DNA from: CAXNKH01 sp049296795
GTDB lineage: Bacteria > Pseudomonadota > Gammaproteobacteria > Burkholderiales > Burkholderiaceae_C
Length of the DNA stretch: 64,000 nucleotides
Direction: 5' to 3'
Assembly (NCBI GenBank): GCA_049296795.1
Contig: JBAQTC010000002.1
Coordinates: 1 to 64,000, forward strand
Made by a program: the position numbers and the translations under genes
In this document: positions 15,943-23,772 of the stretch, piece by piece
Numbering within the stretch: the stretch's first letter is position 1
Layout of the letters: each line of letters starts with the position of its first letter
The notes under the pieces: generated by a model
Database searches by the model: none
What the model was told of the DNA's origin: nothing
Seen by the model: only the letters and a program-made list of their open reading frames with translations

Positions 15943-16421
15943 TTTTTTCTTGTTTCCTTGTATCCAGGGGTCACCGCCTCGGCTATTTTTTCCACCAGCG
16001 CCAATTGCACCGGCAACGGGAATTCCTGCTCAATCTCGGCATAGGTCAAATCGTCCAGCGTGGCCCCCTGGACCTCGGGGACCAGCAGCTTGATAAATTC
16101 AGTGATCCGCATTTCTGTAATCACCCGGTTCCTCGCCGCCTCGCGCATCGAGCGCCCCTGCACCATCACATCGTCTGGCGTGAATTGCATTTCAGACGAC
16201 TCGGCATCCTTGAACTTGTCTAAATCTTTGGTGATGAGGTGGAAGGCTTCATTCACTGCGTCCTCTTGGGGCAGGGACAGCCGCGCGTAAATGGCGTCGG
16301 ACTCGGCCACCAAGGGAATACGGACCCGAAACGTGTGGCCGCCCAGCTCGAAGCTGCGAATCAGCAAGTCGGGTTTTTTAGCCTCGAACTTGTCGCCCAG
16401 GGCCGCAGAAAGTTTGCTCAT
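15939..16421 (-). CDS. Tail assembly chaperone G
   Basis: A 160-aa, mainly helical protein starting MSKLSAALGDKFEAKKPDLL and ending KETRKN. It lies between the minor tail genes and the tape measure, where siphophages keep the G/GT chaperone pair. The last four codons contain the slippery heptamer. It is coupled to the upstream gp10-type gene by a 4-bp overlap. Confidence 0.88.
   Translation of the reverse strand: MSKLSAALGDKFEAKKPDLLIRSFELGGHTFRVRIPLVAESDAIYARLSLPQEDAVNEAFHLITKDLDKFKDAESSEMQFTPDDVMVQGRSMREAARNRVITEMRITEFIKLLVPEVQGATLDDLTYAEIEQEFPLPVQLALVEKIAEAVTPGYKETRKN
15942..15948 (-). promoter_or_regulatory. Programmed -1 frameshift heptamer A AAA AAC
   Basis: On the minus strand the codons run AGA AAA AAC TAA, so the heptamer A AAA AAC sits in the correct X XXY YYZ phase with the stop codon directly behind it. 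A slip of one base back gives AAA AAA CTA ATT and continues through the extension frame. This is among the most efficient slippery sequences known for bacteria. Confidence 0.9.
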
Positions 16422-16891
16422 TTGTAGTGCGTCCTTTTGAATTCATCAATCCGTCTTACCAAAATCTCCGACAACCTTTGCACCACCGTTTGCGACTGGC
16501 TTTCAAGCGCACTTCGCAGATAGGGATGCGCTGGGTGTCGCGCCGTTCCGAACTCCTGGGCCACCGCCCTGGCATCACTCGCCACCCCCAGCTTCGCCAG
16601 CTTCTTGCCTGGGGCCGTGGTCACTGCCGCCATCACCGTGTCAGTCTGGGTGACGTATTTGGAGCGCCGATCCTTATTCGTTGGCCTGCGCGCCTCAATT
16701 TGCAATGACCGCTTCAAGCCCCCGCTGTCCTCTGGGGCTTGCGAACGCGCCAGCGCCAGTACCGGCTTCATCGCCTCGCGCACCGCTGGAATCAACACCT
16801 TGCTGCGGGCCAGCTTGTCGCCAAACGCCATCTCCAACTCCCGCAGCGCCTTGTCCACCTCGCCTATGCCTTCGAGCTTGATGGTGGTCAT
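16418..16891 (-). CDS. HK97 gp10-like tail-component protein
   Basis: The 157-aa protein has the HK97-gp10 family layout: MTTIKLEGIGEVDKALRELE at the start, APEDSGGLKRSLQIEARR in the middle and the conserved EFGTARHPAHPYLRSAL near the end. Members are minor tail or head-tail joining proteins. Genome position after the tube protein is slightly later than usual, but the family call is firm. Confidence 0.85.
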   Translation of the reverse strand: MTTIKLEGIGEVDKALRELEMAFGDKLARSKVLIPAVREAMKPVLALARSQAPEDSGGLKRSLQIEARRPTNKDRRSKYVTQTDTVMAAVTTAPGKKLAKLGVASDARAVAQEFGTARHPAHPYLRSALESQSQTVVQRLSEILVRRIDEFKRTHYK

Positions 16892-16912
16892 GGCCCTGGT
16901 TCCCGTGTCAGA

Positions 16913-17140
16913 TCACAGCGCGTCAGCCTCAACCTTGGGCGCAGCCTTGGCCGCACTCTTAGGCACAGGGTGGCACTGGGCCAGCAGACCCAGGCAGTAG
17001 GCTTGCACCGTTCCCGGCTCGGCCTTGCTCCATGCCGCCTGTACTTCGGCGGCGCTGACCTGGCTGCTCTGCGCGATGCGCTCTGGCGCGTCGTAGGTCG
17101 CGCTCATGGCAGCGACCACCGCCTCTAGGTTGGCGCTCAT
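16913..17140 (-). CDS. Small phage protein after the tail tube gene
   Basis: I place the start at ATG 17140, which overlaps the stop of the tube gene (ATGA); the frame extends further up but would run antisense-like into it. The 75-aa product (MSANLEAVVAAMSATYDAPE) is helical with an Ala/Lys-rich tail (KSAAKAAPKVEADAL). Function unknown; a tail-assembly accessory by position. Confidence 0.6.
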   Translation of the reverse strand: MSANLEAVVAAMSATYDAPERIAQSSQVSAAEVQAAWSKAEPGTVQAYCLGLLAQCHPVPKSAAKAAPKVEADAL

Positions 17141-17631
17141 ACCGAGTTGCTCTGACCGCTTTGGTTGGCCCGTGGGTGCAGTGTGAAAACACACTTGGCC
17201 TCAGCACCAGGCTGCGCGTCAATCGAGAAACCACCAACCCGCGCATTGAAGGCGGTGTAAGCGATATTGGCCCCATCGACCGCCGCCACCACATAGGTGC
17301 GGTCTGTGTAGAGCGCCTTGGAATCCGTCTGAACCTGCTGCAACACAGCATCCGAGGGATTCCAGGCGGCTGTGACCGCCATGCTGGCCGCCGGCGCTTG
17401 CACCGGAATCTTGTCGGACTGGCGCGAACCAGCGACGCTGAAAGTCGCCACCGCATCCTCTTGGCCAAACACCGGAATCGCCTGCACGTTGAGCGTGTTG
17501 GCGGCAATGGCAATGGCTGACACACTGGCCAGGACCGACAAATTGGCGGTGGTCAGCGGCGTGGGGTTGGCGCCGGGCTGGGCATACAGCGTGAATGACG
17601 CGCCGGCAAGTGTTTTATTAGGTAAAGCCAT
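17137..17631 (-). CDS. Major tail (tube) protein
   Basis: The 164-aa protein starts MALPNKTLAGASFTLYAQPG and is beta-rich, with a helix-strand element near AAWNPSDAVLQQVQTDSKAL. This pattern and its position after the tail terminator gene and before the chaperone pair identify it as the tail tube subunit. A Gly/Gln/Ser-rich C-terminus follows. Confidence 0.78.
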   Translation of the reverse strand: MALPNKTLAGASFTLYAQPGANPTPLTTANLSVLASVSAIAIAANTLNVQAIPVFGQEDAVATFSVAGSRQSDKIPVQAPAASMAVTAAWNPSDAVLQQVQTDSKALYTDRTYVVAAVDGANIAYTAFNARVGGFSIDAQPGAEAKCVFTLHPRANQSGQSNSV

Positions 17632-17664
17632 GATAAGTACTCCTTTTTAATTAACTGTTAAATA

Positions 17665-18081
17665 TCAAGTTGATATATCCAGGGTGCAATCCAGAAAAAC
17701 CTGGGCTAATTTTTCTTCATCGTCATACGAGTTATATAACCAAGAAACATCAGCCTTGGCTATATTAAAGCCGTAGGTCGAGCCTCCGAATAACCCGGCA
17801 TATCCATGTAGCGATTGTAATATTTGATGGGAAATAATAAAACCCTCCTCGATCTGCTGGGTAAATATAGAAATCTGAAATACCGGGGTATCAATTCCCT
17901 TGTTATTTTGGTAAATCCCGGTATAAACCGGCTGATGAATGTTTCTTAATTGCCAGGTGATGAATTTGGGCTGGGTCGCAAAGTTGCGGTTGAAGGCCGC
18001 ATAAACCGGCACCGGCGCGACAATGGCCGCCAGATGGGCCTGAATCGCCTTGGCGTAGTTCACGGGGTTTTGTTGTGTCAT
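17665..18081 (-). CDS. Tail terminator / completion protein
   Basis: A 138-aa protein with the DUF3168-like order: AKAIQAHLAAIVAPVPVYAA at the start, then strands around VFQISIFTQQIEEGFIISHQ and a short AT-rich, hydrophobic end. Such proteins cap the tail tube and join it to the head. Its start overlaps the stop of the head-closure gene. Confidence 0.68.
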   Translation of the reverse strand: MTQQNPVNYAKAIQAHLAAIVAPVPVYAAFNRNFATQPKFITWQLRNIHQPVYTGIYQNNKGIDTPVFQISIFTQQIEEGFIISHQILQSLHGYAGLFGGSTYGFNIAKADVSWLYNSYDDEEKLAQVFLDCTLDIST

Positions 18082-18425
18082 ACGGCCACCTGTGGGTCAT
18101 GCCGAGCGCACAACAGGATGACGCTCATCCGGTCTATGGTTTCGCGGGTTTCAACAATGCGCCAACTCTTGCCGGCCCAGGACAATGCGTACTCGTCCTG
18201 GCGGGTCACGACCTGCTTCATATTTGGGGTGTAGTTCAGGGTGAAATTCATCAGCTTGGAATACAGCCGATATTTCTCCGAACCTTTGACGCTGTTGGAC
18301 GTTTCACTAACACGGGCGCGAGTCTCGAACCAAGTTGTCTCGGTTGTACTCTGCTCACCAAACGCACTCAGTCCTGCCGAAAGCCGGTTGATGGTGAGCG
18401 TTTCAGTCCGTGTTACTCCCATCAC
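18078..18425 (-). CDS. Head-tail joining (head closure) protein
   Basis: This 115-aa beta protein contains LSWAGKSWRIVETRETIDRM, close to the W-x-I-x-x-(R/P) strand pattern of SPP1 gp16-like head-closure proteins. It overlaps both neighbours by 4 bp. It would seal the portal-connector after packaging and offer the docking face for the tail. Confidence 0.68.
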   Translation of the reverse strand: MMGVTRTETLTINRLSAGLSAFGEQSTTETTWFETRARVSETSNSVKGSEKYRLYSKLMNFTLNYTPNMKQVVTRQDEYALSWAGKSWRIVETRETIDRMSVILLCARHDPQVAV

Positions 18426-19006
18426 ATCACCAATGCTTTGTAGGGCCTAAGCAATGCAGCGACTCCAAACGGGATTTCCTTCAATGCCGTTTCAGTAGTC
18501 TGACTGCGCTGGTTGTATAAATGGGTCAACAAAAGCAGGGCCGCTTGTTTGACTGCCGGGTAACCCGCCAACAAGCTCGGTGTAAGGGTGTAATCCACAA
18601 CGATAGGATTGGCAAAACTCTCACTCACATTGGTAGGCGCAGCGTGAACAATCACTCTCGCGCCAGTACTGTCGAGTTGGTAAGATGATGTTGCAACCGT
18701 GGTCAACACTGCGGGAATATTGTTGTTCCAGTATTTGACAGCGATCACCGTCACGCCTGAACCACCCACAGGCAGGTCCAGCTTATCAGCGGATCGGTCA
18801 TACCAAACCCGGTAGCCCGTCGTAAAAAAAGACACACCCAGGTAGTCCTCGATGTGCATCCGGGTGGCCAACTCCAACGATGTCAGGTAGGCATCCTGAC
18901 TCTCATCGCCGAACAGATTGATCTGGTCAGCGACCTCGGGCAGCGTCAACCACAGGGTCGTCACATCCCGTGAGGTCTGTTCAAATGAAGAAAAATTAAA
19001 TGCCAT
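18422..19006 (-). CDS. Head-tail connector, gp6-like adaptor
   Basis: The 194-aa protein is of the phage connector type. It has helices around SQDAYLTSLELATRMHIEDY, a beta insert, and a C-terminal helix with AVKQAALLLLTHLYNQR that matches the phage_gp6/QLRG family pattern. It forms a ring beneath the portal. Its start shares one base with the stop of the second capsid gene. Confidence 0.8.
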   Translation of the reverse strand: MAFNFSSFEQTSRDVTTLWLTLPEVADQINLFGDESQDAYLTSLELATRMHIEDYLGVSFFTTGYRVWYDRSADKLDLPVGGSGVTVIAVKYWNNNIPAVLTTVATSSYQLDSTGARVIVHAAPTNVSESFANPIVVDYTLTPSLLAGYPAVKQAALLLLTHLYNQRSQTTETALKEIPFGVAALLRPYKALVM

Positions 19007-20022
19007 CAGGCAGCACTCAAACGAACACCAGCCAACGGGTCGCGCACCGAACTAACCATACGTTTCTCGGCATAAATGGTTACAAAACCGGGCGCGGCCT
19101 GCGCGAACATTTGCACTGTCATCGCCTGGGCATCGCCGACCGTCAGGAACCGGGGCCAGTTCGCCAAATAAGCCGGGAAGGCGGCTGTCAAAAACGGATT
19201 GGGAATCACCGGAAAACCAAACACATGGCCGACTGCCGCGCCATCTTTTTCGCCTAACTCAAGGAACAAAGGCATTCCCTGGCTGTCTTTCAATTGACGC
19301 AGGGCCAAAATCATCGCAGGCGAAATGTGCCAAGCCGTACCGGGTAGCGCCCAGTATTGGGCCGGCAGCGCCGCCGTTGCCGCCACCATTTTGTTGTAAG
19401 TCACAGCAGCGCCGCCCAGCGACGTGGTGGCAATGGTGTGGACCCCGTTGGTCATCGCCGTGCCACTGGTCCCGTATGCGCTTGCCCCGGCGCTTGCGTA
19501 AGAATCCAGACCACGCAAGCCACTGGTCGCGCCAGTAGCCGTGGTGGTCGAACCATCTTGGTCGTTGTTAGCGACCATGCTCGCGCCCTCGATGGCTGAG
19601 AACTCCAGCGCCAGGTCATCAACGATGCTGGCCTCTAGCCCGCTAACGTCTGCCAGTACCGCCGAGCGAACCGGGAGCTGCGCCGAAATTACCCGCACCG
19701 GCAATTGCCAAAATACGGTATCGGTGTCTGGGCTTCCCGTATTGACCGTGGCTGCGTACAACCAAGGATTCGTGTTGTTGGCCGCATTGCCCGTCTTGGC
19801 GACAAACTGGGCGTCCGAGCCGCTGAATGTGACCGCCCTCGCGCCTTGGCGAAGCGGGTTGGCCATGCGGAAAGCATCGCTGGCTGGGTCAAACAAAGCC
19901 GTGCCACCCTTGCCCGCGCCTGAGCCGGTAAGAGCCGAGGCTTCTTTCATGTCCACTGTCACCACGCCGCCCTCGGTGATGGCTTGTTTGATGGCACTTA
20001 GGATTGATTCATTGATGGTCAT
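19006..20022 (-). CDS. Second HK97-fold capsid protein, without delta domain
   Basis: The 338-aa protein is clearly paralogous to the 448-aa capsid protein encoded upstream. Shared elements in order include EASALTGSGxGKGG, GLRGLDxY, ALPxQYW, and EKRxxxSVRDPxAGVR at the end. Its N-terminus has only 26 residues before EASALTG, compared with 104 in the paralogue, so the coiled-coil scaffold (delta) part is missing. It therefore resembles an already trimmed capsid subunit. It may co-assemble, form pentons or a distinct lattice position, or be a relic kept in frame. Confidence 0.9.
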   Translation of the reverse strand: MTINESILSAIKQAITEGGVVTVDMKEASALTGSGAGKGGTALFDPASDAFRMANPLRQGARAVTFSGSDAQFVAKTGNAANNTNPWLYAATVNTGSPDTDTVFWQLPVRVISAQLPVRSAVLADVSGLEASIVDDLALEFSAIEGASMVANNDQDGSTTTATGATSGLRGLDSYASAGASAYGTSGTAMTNGVHTIATTSLGGAAVTYNKMVAATAALPAQYWALPGTAWHISPAMILALRQLKDSQGMPLFLELGEKDGAAVGHVFGFPVIPNPFLTAAFPAYLANWPRFLTVGDAQAMTVQMFAQAAPGFVTIYAEKRMVSSVRDPLAGVRLSAA

Positions 20023-20051
20023 GGCTTGTTTCCAAAAGGTTGCAGAAAAGG

Positions 20052-20071
20052 GCGAGGGCCGAAGCCCCCGC
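20052..20071 (-). terminator. UUCG-loop hairpin between the two capsid genes
   Basis: On the minus strand GCGGGGGC, TTCG, GCCCTCGC form an 8-bp stem (one G-U pair) with the very stable UUCG loop, followed by CCTTTTCTG. It lies in the 61-bp gap after the first capsid gene. It could act as a partial terminator or as an mRNA end stabiliser, so that the second capsid protein is made in smaller amounts. Confidence 0.6.
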
Positions 20072-20083
20072 TAATGGCAACAA

Positions 20084-21430
20084 TCAGCTTGCTGTGCCGC
20101 TGGAGCGATAACGCACACCAGCGCCGGGATCACGAACCGAGGTCGCCAGACGCTTTTCACCGTAGAAGGTGATGGAGCCAGGCAGGGTCTGGTCATAACG
20201 CTGAACCACCAAGTTCATACGATCCACAATGGTGTGGAACTTGCTCCAGTCGGCGAAGTACATCGGGAACAGCGAGCTGGTCCCTGCCGCGCCTGCATTG
20301 GCTTGGCTGGGGTTGTCCAGGTACTTGTTCACAACCACATCAAAGCCGAGCAACTGACCCACAATGCCGTTGACTGACAGACCTTCATTGCGATTAAAGA
20401 TCGGTGTGCCGTTGCTATCTTTCAGGCCACGAATGGCGCTCAACAAGATGGGGCTGACCATGATCTTGGCCGACTCAGTCCAATACTGCTGGGGCAAGGC
20501 ATAGATCATGTTGATCACATCGTTGTAGCTGACGTTGTTGGCTCCAACGGTGTTGGCGTTGGTGGTCAACTGGTCGTAAGTGGCCAGCGAGTGCAAGCCA
20601 GACGATGCGCCCGTGCCCGACGCGCCAAAAGCCGCATCCGTGGTTTTGCCGCCAGCGTAAGTGCCGGCCGCGCCACCGTACTGGTCCAAACCGCGCAGAC
20701 CATCAGCACCACCCGTGGCCACCGAGGAACCCGAGCCGGACTGGTCGTTGTTTTGCACCATCGACATGGCCTCAACCTGAGCGAACTCGGCCAGCATATC
20801 GTCAACAATCACCGAATCCAGGCCGTCAATGTCGTTCAAGGCCGACGTGCGAATCGGGAACTGCACATTCACATCTTTGGCGACAACTTGCCAGATCGAT
20901 GTGTCCTCGCTCGTGCCGCCGCCGTTGTTCTGAATACCATAGCCCCACTGCGCCCCAGCGTTGCCGGTTTTAACCCTGAACTGGTAGCTTGAGCTGTCAG
21001 TAACCACCGCCTGCGACAGGCCACGCATGGGATTAGCCAAGCGCATGGCGGCAAACAGCGGGTCATAGCCAGTGCGTCCACCCTTGCCATCGCCCGAGCC
21101 GGTCAGGGCTGAGGCTTCTGCCAGGTAGGCGTGCATTTGCGACTCATCTGCAAATATTTTCAGCTCTTGATGGGTCTTGCCGCTGCCTTTGTAAAAACCC
21201 AAAAGCTGCTCTTTGACCGAGCGATTCACATCCGAACGGACCGACTTGGCGACCTGGATGAGGGCTGGCGCTTGGACCGAGGCGACCTTGGCTTCCAGGG
21301 CGGCGATTTTGTCGCTGACCTCGGACTTGACAGCCTCCACAGCGGCAACAGCAGCAGCCGTTACTTCTGCGATCTTGGCATCCTGGGCCGCTTCGATAGC
21401 GTCGAGTTTTTCGATGATTTCTTTTGACAT
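20084..21430 (-). CDS. Major capsid protein, HK97 fold, with N-terminal delta domain
   Basis: The 448-aa protein begins with a long coiled coil (residues 3-52, IIEKLDAIEAAQDAKIAEVT onward), the scaffold-like delta domain that the prohead protease removes in HK97-type phages. The capsid core starts near residue 105 (EASALTGSGDGKGG) and ends with SVRDPGAGVRYRSSG. It follows the protease gene with a 3-bp gap. Cleavage near residue 100 would leave a mature subunit of about 345 aa, almost the size of the downstream paralogue. Confidence 0.93.
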   Translation of the reverse strand: MSKEIIEKLDAIEAAQDAKIAEVTAAAVAAVEAVKSEVSDKIAALEAKVASVQAPALIQVAKSVRSDVNRSVKEQLLGFYKGSGKTHQELKIFADESQMHAYLAEASALTGSGDGKGGRTGYDPLFAAMRLANPMRGLSQAVVTDSSSYQFRVKTGNAGAQWGYGIQNNGGGTSEDTSIWQVVAKDVNVQFPIRTSALNDIDGLDSVIVDDMLAEFAQVEAMSMVQNNDQSGSGSSVATGGADGLRGLDQYGGAAGTYAGGKTTDAAFGASGTGASSGLHSLATYDQLTTNANTVGANNVSYNDVINMIYALPQQYWTESAKIMVSPILLSAIRGLKDSNGTPIFNRNEGLSVNGIVGQLLGFDVVVNKYLDNPSQANAGAAGTSSLFPMYFADWSKFHTIVDRMNLVVQRYDQTLPGSITFYGEKRLATSVRDPGAGVRYRSSGTAS

Positions 21431-21433
21431 GAT

Positions 21434-22237
21434 TTATCCTTTAAGACGTTTTTTAAGATGCTGGAGAACCTCACGCTCGTTCAGAGCAGCAAGAATCTCA
21501 TCCGTGGCCACACCCGCTTCAGAATCCCTCTTGGCGGTCGCGTTTTCAAGCGACTCTTGAACCGCATCACGCTGCTCGAAAGCCTGCTTGAATACAGACG
21601 CGGCTGTGGCCGCATCCTTTTTGAGAAACCCCGCATCCCGCAGGGCACGCTCAAAAACCTTCAGATCAGCCGATCCATCAAGCCGGAAAAACTCCAGCTT
21701 GCTAATGGCGGCTGACAAATTGTTGGGGTACATGACGACCGACACCTCGCGCAGGCCACCCTTGGTGATCTGGAAGTAGCCCTCATCCCAGTAATCGTCC
21801 GAGCCAGCCGGGAACACCGAACCGTCCTCTTTGACCCACTGGAACTCCTCGGCATAAGCGCCCACCGAGACACCGCCGAACAAGGTGGGTGATTCGGCCA
21901 TCACCTTGTAAAGGTCAGCTCCTTGGGATGTATTGAGGAATAAGCGCCCCGATGCCGTCATGCCTTCTTTGGTGAACTTGAAATCAGTCCACTCTCCAAC
22001 CGGTATTTCGTCAGCAGAATGATTCACAAACATGGGCAATGGGCGAACCCCAGCCTCAAATTCATTGGCCCAGTCAGTAAACCCCTCGGCGGTATAAAAG
22101 AATTTGCGTCCATCCTCACCCTCCCTGGCCCCCCAGGTGGTCACGGTAGCCTCAATCAGTCCCGTAGGCTCGGTGGCTTCGGGGTGGATTCCCGCCGCGA
22201 GTTTGGCCTCGCACAAAATTCTGATTTGTTTGGTCAT
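21434..22237 (-). CDS. Prohead protease, S78 (HK97) family
   Basis: I chose the ATG at 22237 because GAGG lies 6 nt before it; an in-frame ATG at 22249 would put that GAGG inside the gene. The 267-aa protein shows the catalytic His73 (MFVNHSADEIPVG) and Ser166 (EVSVVMYPNN) in the spacing of herpes-protease-fold prohead proteases. The C-terminal third is helical and charged, perhaps a removable scaffold-binding tail. It matures the capsid lattice by cutting off delta domains. Confidence 0.9.
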   Translation of the reverse strand: MTKQIRILCEAKLAAGIHPEATEPTGLIEATVTTWGAREGEDGRKFFYTAEGFTDWANEFEAGVRPLPMFVNHSADEIPVGEWTDFKFTKEGMTASGRLFLNTSQGADLYKVMAESPTLFGGVSVGAYAEEFQWVKEDGSVFPAGSDDYWDEGYFQITKGGLREVSVVMYPNNLSAAISKLEFFRLDGSADLKVFERALRDAGFLKKDAATAASVFKQAFEQRDAVQESLENATAKRDSEAGVATDEILAALNEREVLQHLKKRLKG

Positions 22238-22375
22238 TGATAACCTCATCTACAATGGTTCGATCAATATCTTGTATTATTATTTTCCGGGGACGACCAC
22301 GTTTAGGATTTGCCAAATCATTTGGTTTATATCCTGATAATGAGCATATCACAGCGCGAAAAATAATGGACACGG

Positions 22376-23761
22376 TTATTTGCCAATATTCATTTTCCTG
22401 GTCTGACCACCCCCACCCCCGCCTGTATCTTGTGGACTGGAACCTGATATAGGGTCAGCCGCAGTGCCAGCGATTAACTTGTCGCCACCTTCTATATTAG
22501 ACATTCCAATATATTCTCTGGCCTCGTTCGGGGTGATGACCCCGGCATTGACCCCGGCCGCAATAAAATTCATTTGATCCAATGGAGCGCCTTTTAGGAA
22601 ATCTCTGGTATCAAACTCCACCGTCAGCGACGGGTATCCTTGAAATAAGTGCTGCTTTAATTTCTGCTGGACATTGACCAATAAGGGATAAAGCGTCGAT
22701 TTGTAAAACTCATCGAGCATGGTCTGGGTGTTGTTGTATTTCTGGTCGGCAATCCCGATCATGGCCGGCGGCACACCAAACACCCCGCAAATCCGCTTCA
22801 TGGTCTGCGCTTTGAGCGCCGCGCAATCAGCGTCCTGCAGGTTAAGCATTTCAAGCGGCGTGTATTTCATGCCGCTATCAAGCAGCATCCCCTGTCCGGG
22901 TTTGGACGGGTCAGCGCTGCGATTGCCGGTCATCGCGGCCCAAGCATCTTTCAGGCGACCTGCAATCTCCTTGTACTTAGCCTCCGGGATCACACTCTCC
23001 GTGGTGAACATCCCGCTGGGCTTGGCCCCGTTTTTCATCACATAGTTGGCGTACAGATCAATGTCCTGGTCTAACCCGACCAACTCAGCGGCCAAAATTC
23101 CCTTGTTAAAACCCGACGACCCCTGCCACGCCTGGTCTTTGATGTGCATGACCTGATGCGCGGCCAGCGGCTCGTCCTTGTTAAAGCCGTAACTGGGGCT
23201 GGACAGGCGGTAGCTAGGGTAACGGGTCGGTGTGATGGTGCTGCTAACCTGGGTGCTATCAAGCAGGTACATCTCCAGCGGAGTCTGGCTCGGATTCTCC
23301 TGATCCTTGCGCCACCACAGCACAAAAGCTTCACCGGCCAGCTCGTGCCACATCAGGTACTGGTACCAAAACTCGTAGCTGCTCTGAAAATTGTTCGGGT
23401 TGCTCAAGAGCGCGGCGACTTGCTTGGCTTTGGCCTTGTCCCGGTTGCCCACCACGGCTGCGCTGCAAGCGTCTACATAGACTCCATCGACCTCACTCAT
23501 CACGCGCATTGGCAATTGCGAAAGCGCCCTGGCTTTGGCCCCGATACAGGCCATCACGGTGCTGTTGCGGGTCAATGTGTCCATGTTGACCAAACGCCCC
23601 GCATCGGTCTGCGATCCGGTGGTCACATACAGCATTTGTAGGCTTGGGCGGTTATTGTGCCCACCTATGAGGACATTATTACCCAGGGTGGTCTGCCCGA
23701 ATAATGAATTTGATTCCTTGGAATTCGTTACTTTCCTGCCAAATACATCAAATAATCTCAT
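22376..23761 (-). CDS. Portal protein, HK97-like
   Basis: The 461-aa protein has the phage_portal pattern: MACIGAKARALSQLPMRVM near the start, WHELAGEAFVLWWR, a stem and crown region, and GVFGVPPAMIGIADQKYNNT, a motif shared by nearly all HK97-type portals. The dodecamer is the DNA gate of the head. A 138-bp gap without a convincing gene separates it from the protease. Confidence 0.93.
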   Translation of the reverse strand: MRLFDVFGRKVTNSKESNSLFGQTTLGNNVLIGGHNNRPSLQMLYVTTGSQTDAGRLVNMDTLTRNSTVMACIGAKARALSQLPMRVMSEVDGVYVDACSAAVVGNRDKAKAKQVAALLSNPNNFQSSYEFWYQYLMWHELAGEAFVLWWRKDQENPSQTPLEMYLLDSTQVSSTITPTRYPSYRLSSPSYGFNKDEPLAAHQVMHIKDQAWQGSSGFNKGILAAELVGLDQDIDLYANYVMKNGAKPSGMFTTESVIPEAKYKEIAGRLKDAWAAMTGNRSADPSKPGQGMLLDSGMKYTPLEMLNLQDADCAALKAQTMKRICGVFGVPPAMIGIADQKYNNTQTMLDEFYKSTLYPLLVNVQQKLKQHLFQGYPSLTVEFDTRDFLKGAPLDQMNFIAAGVNAGVITPNEAREYIGMSNIEGGDKLIAGTAADPISGSSPQDTGGGGGGQTRKMNIGK

Positions 23762-23772
23762 TATTCTCTCTC

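Noticed and set aside
22237..22249. Longer prohead protease start at 22249
   Set aside because: The GAGG needed as ribosome site for ATG 22237 would then be coding; spacing supports the inner start.
22152..22373. A 73-aa minus-strand frame with GRPRK (AT-hook-like) between portal and protease genes
   Set aside because: It begins with GTG without a ribosome site and more than half lies out of frame within the protease gene. The 138-bp gap is more likely a leader.
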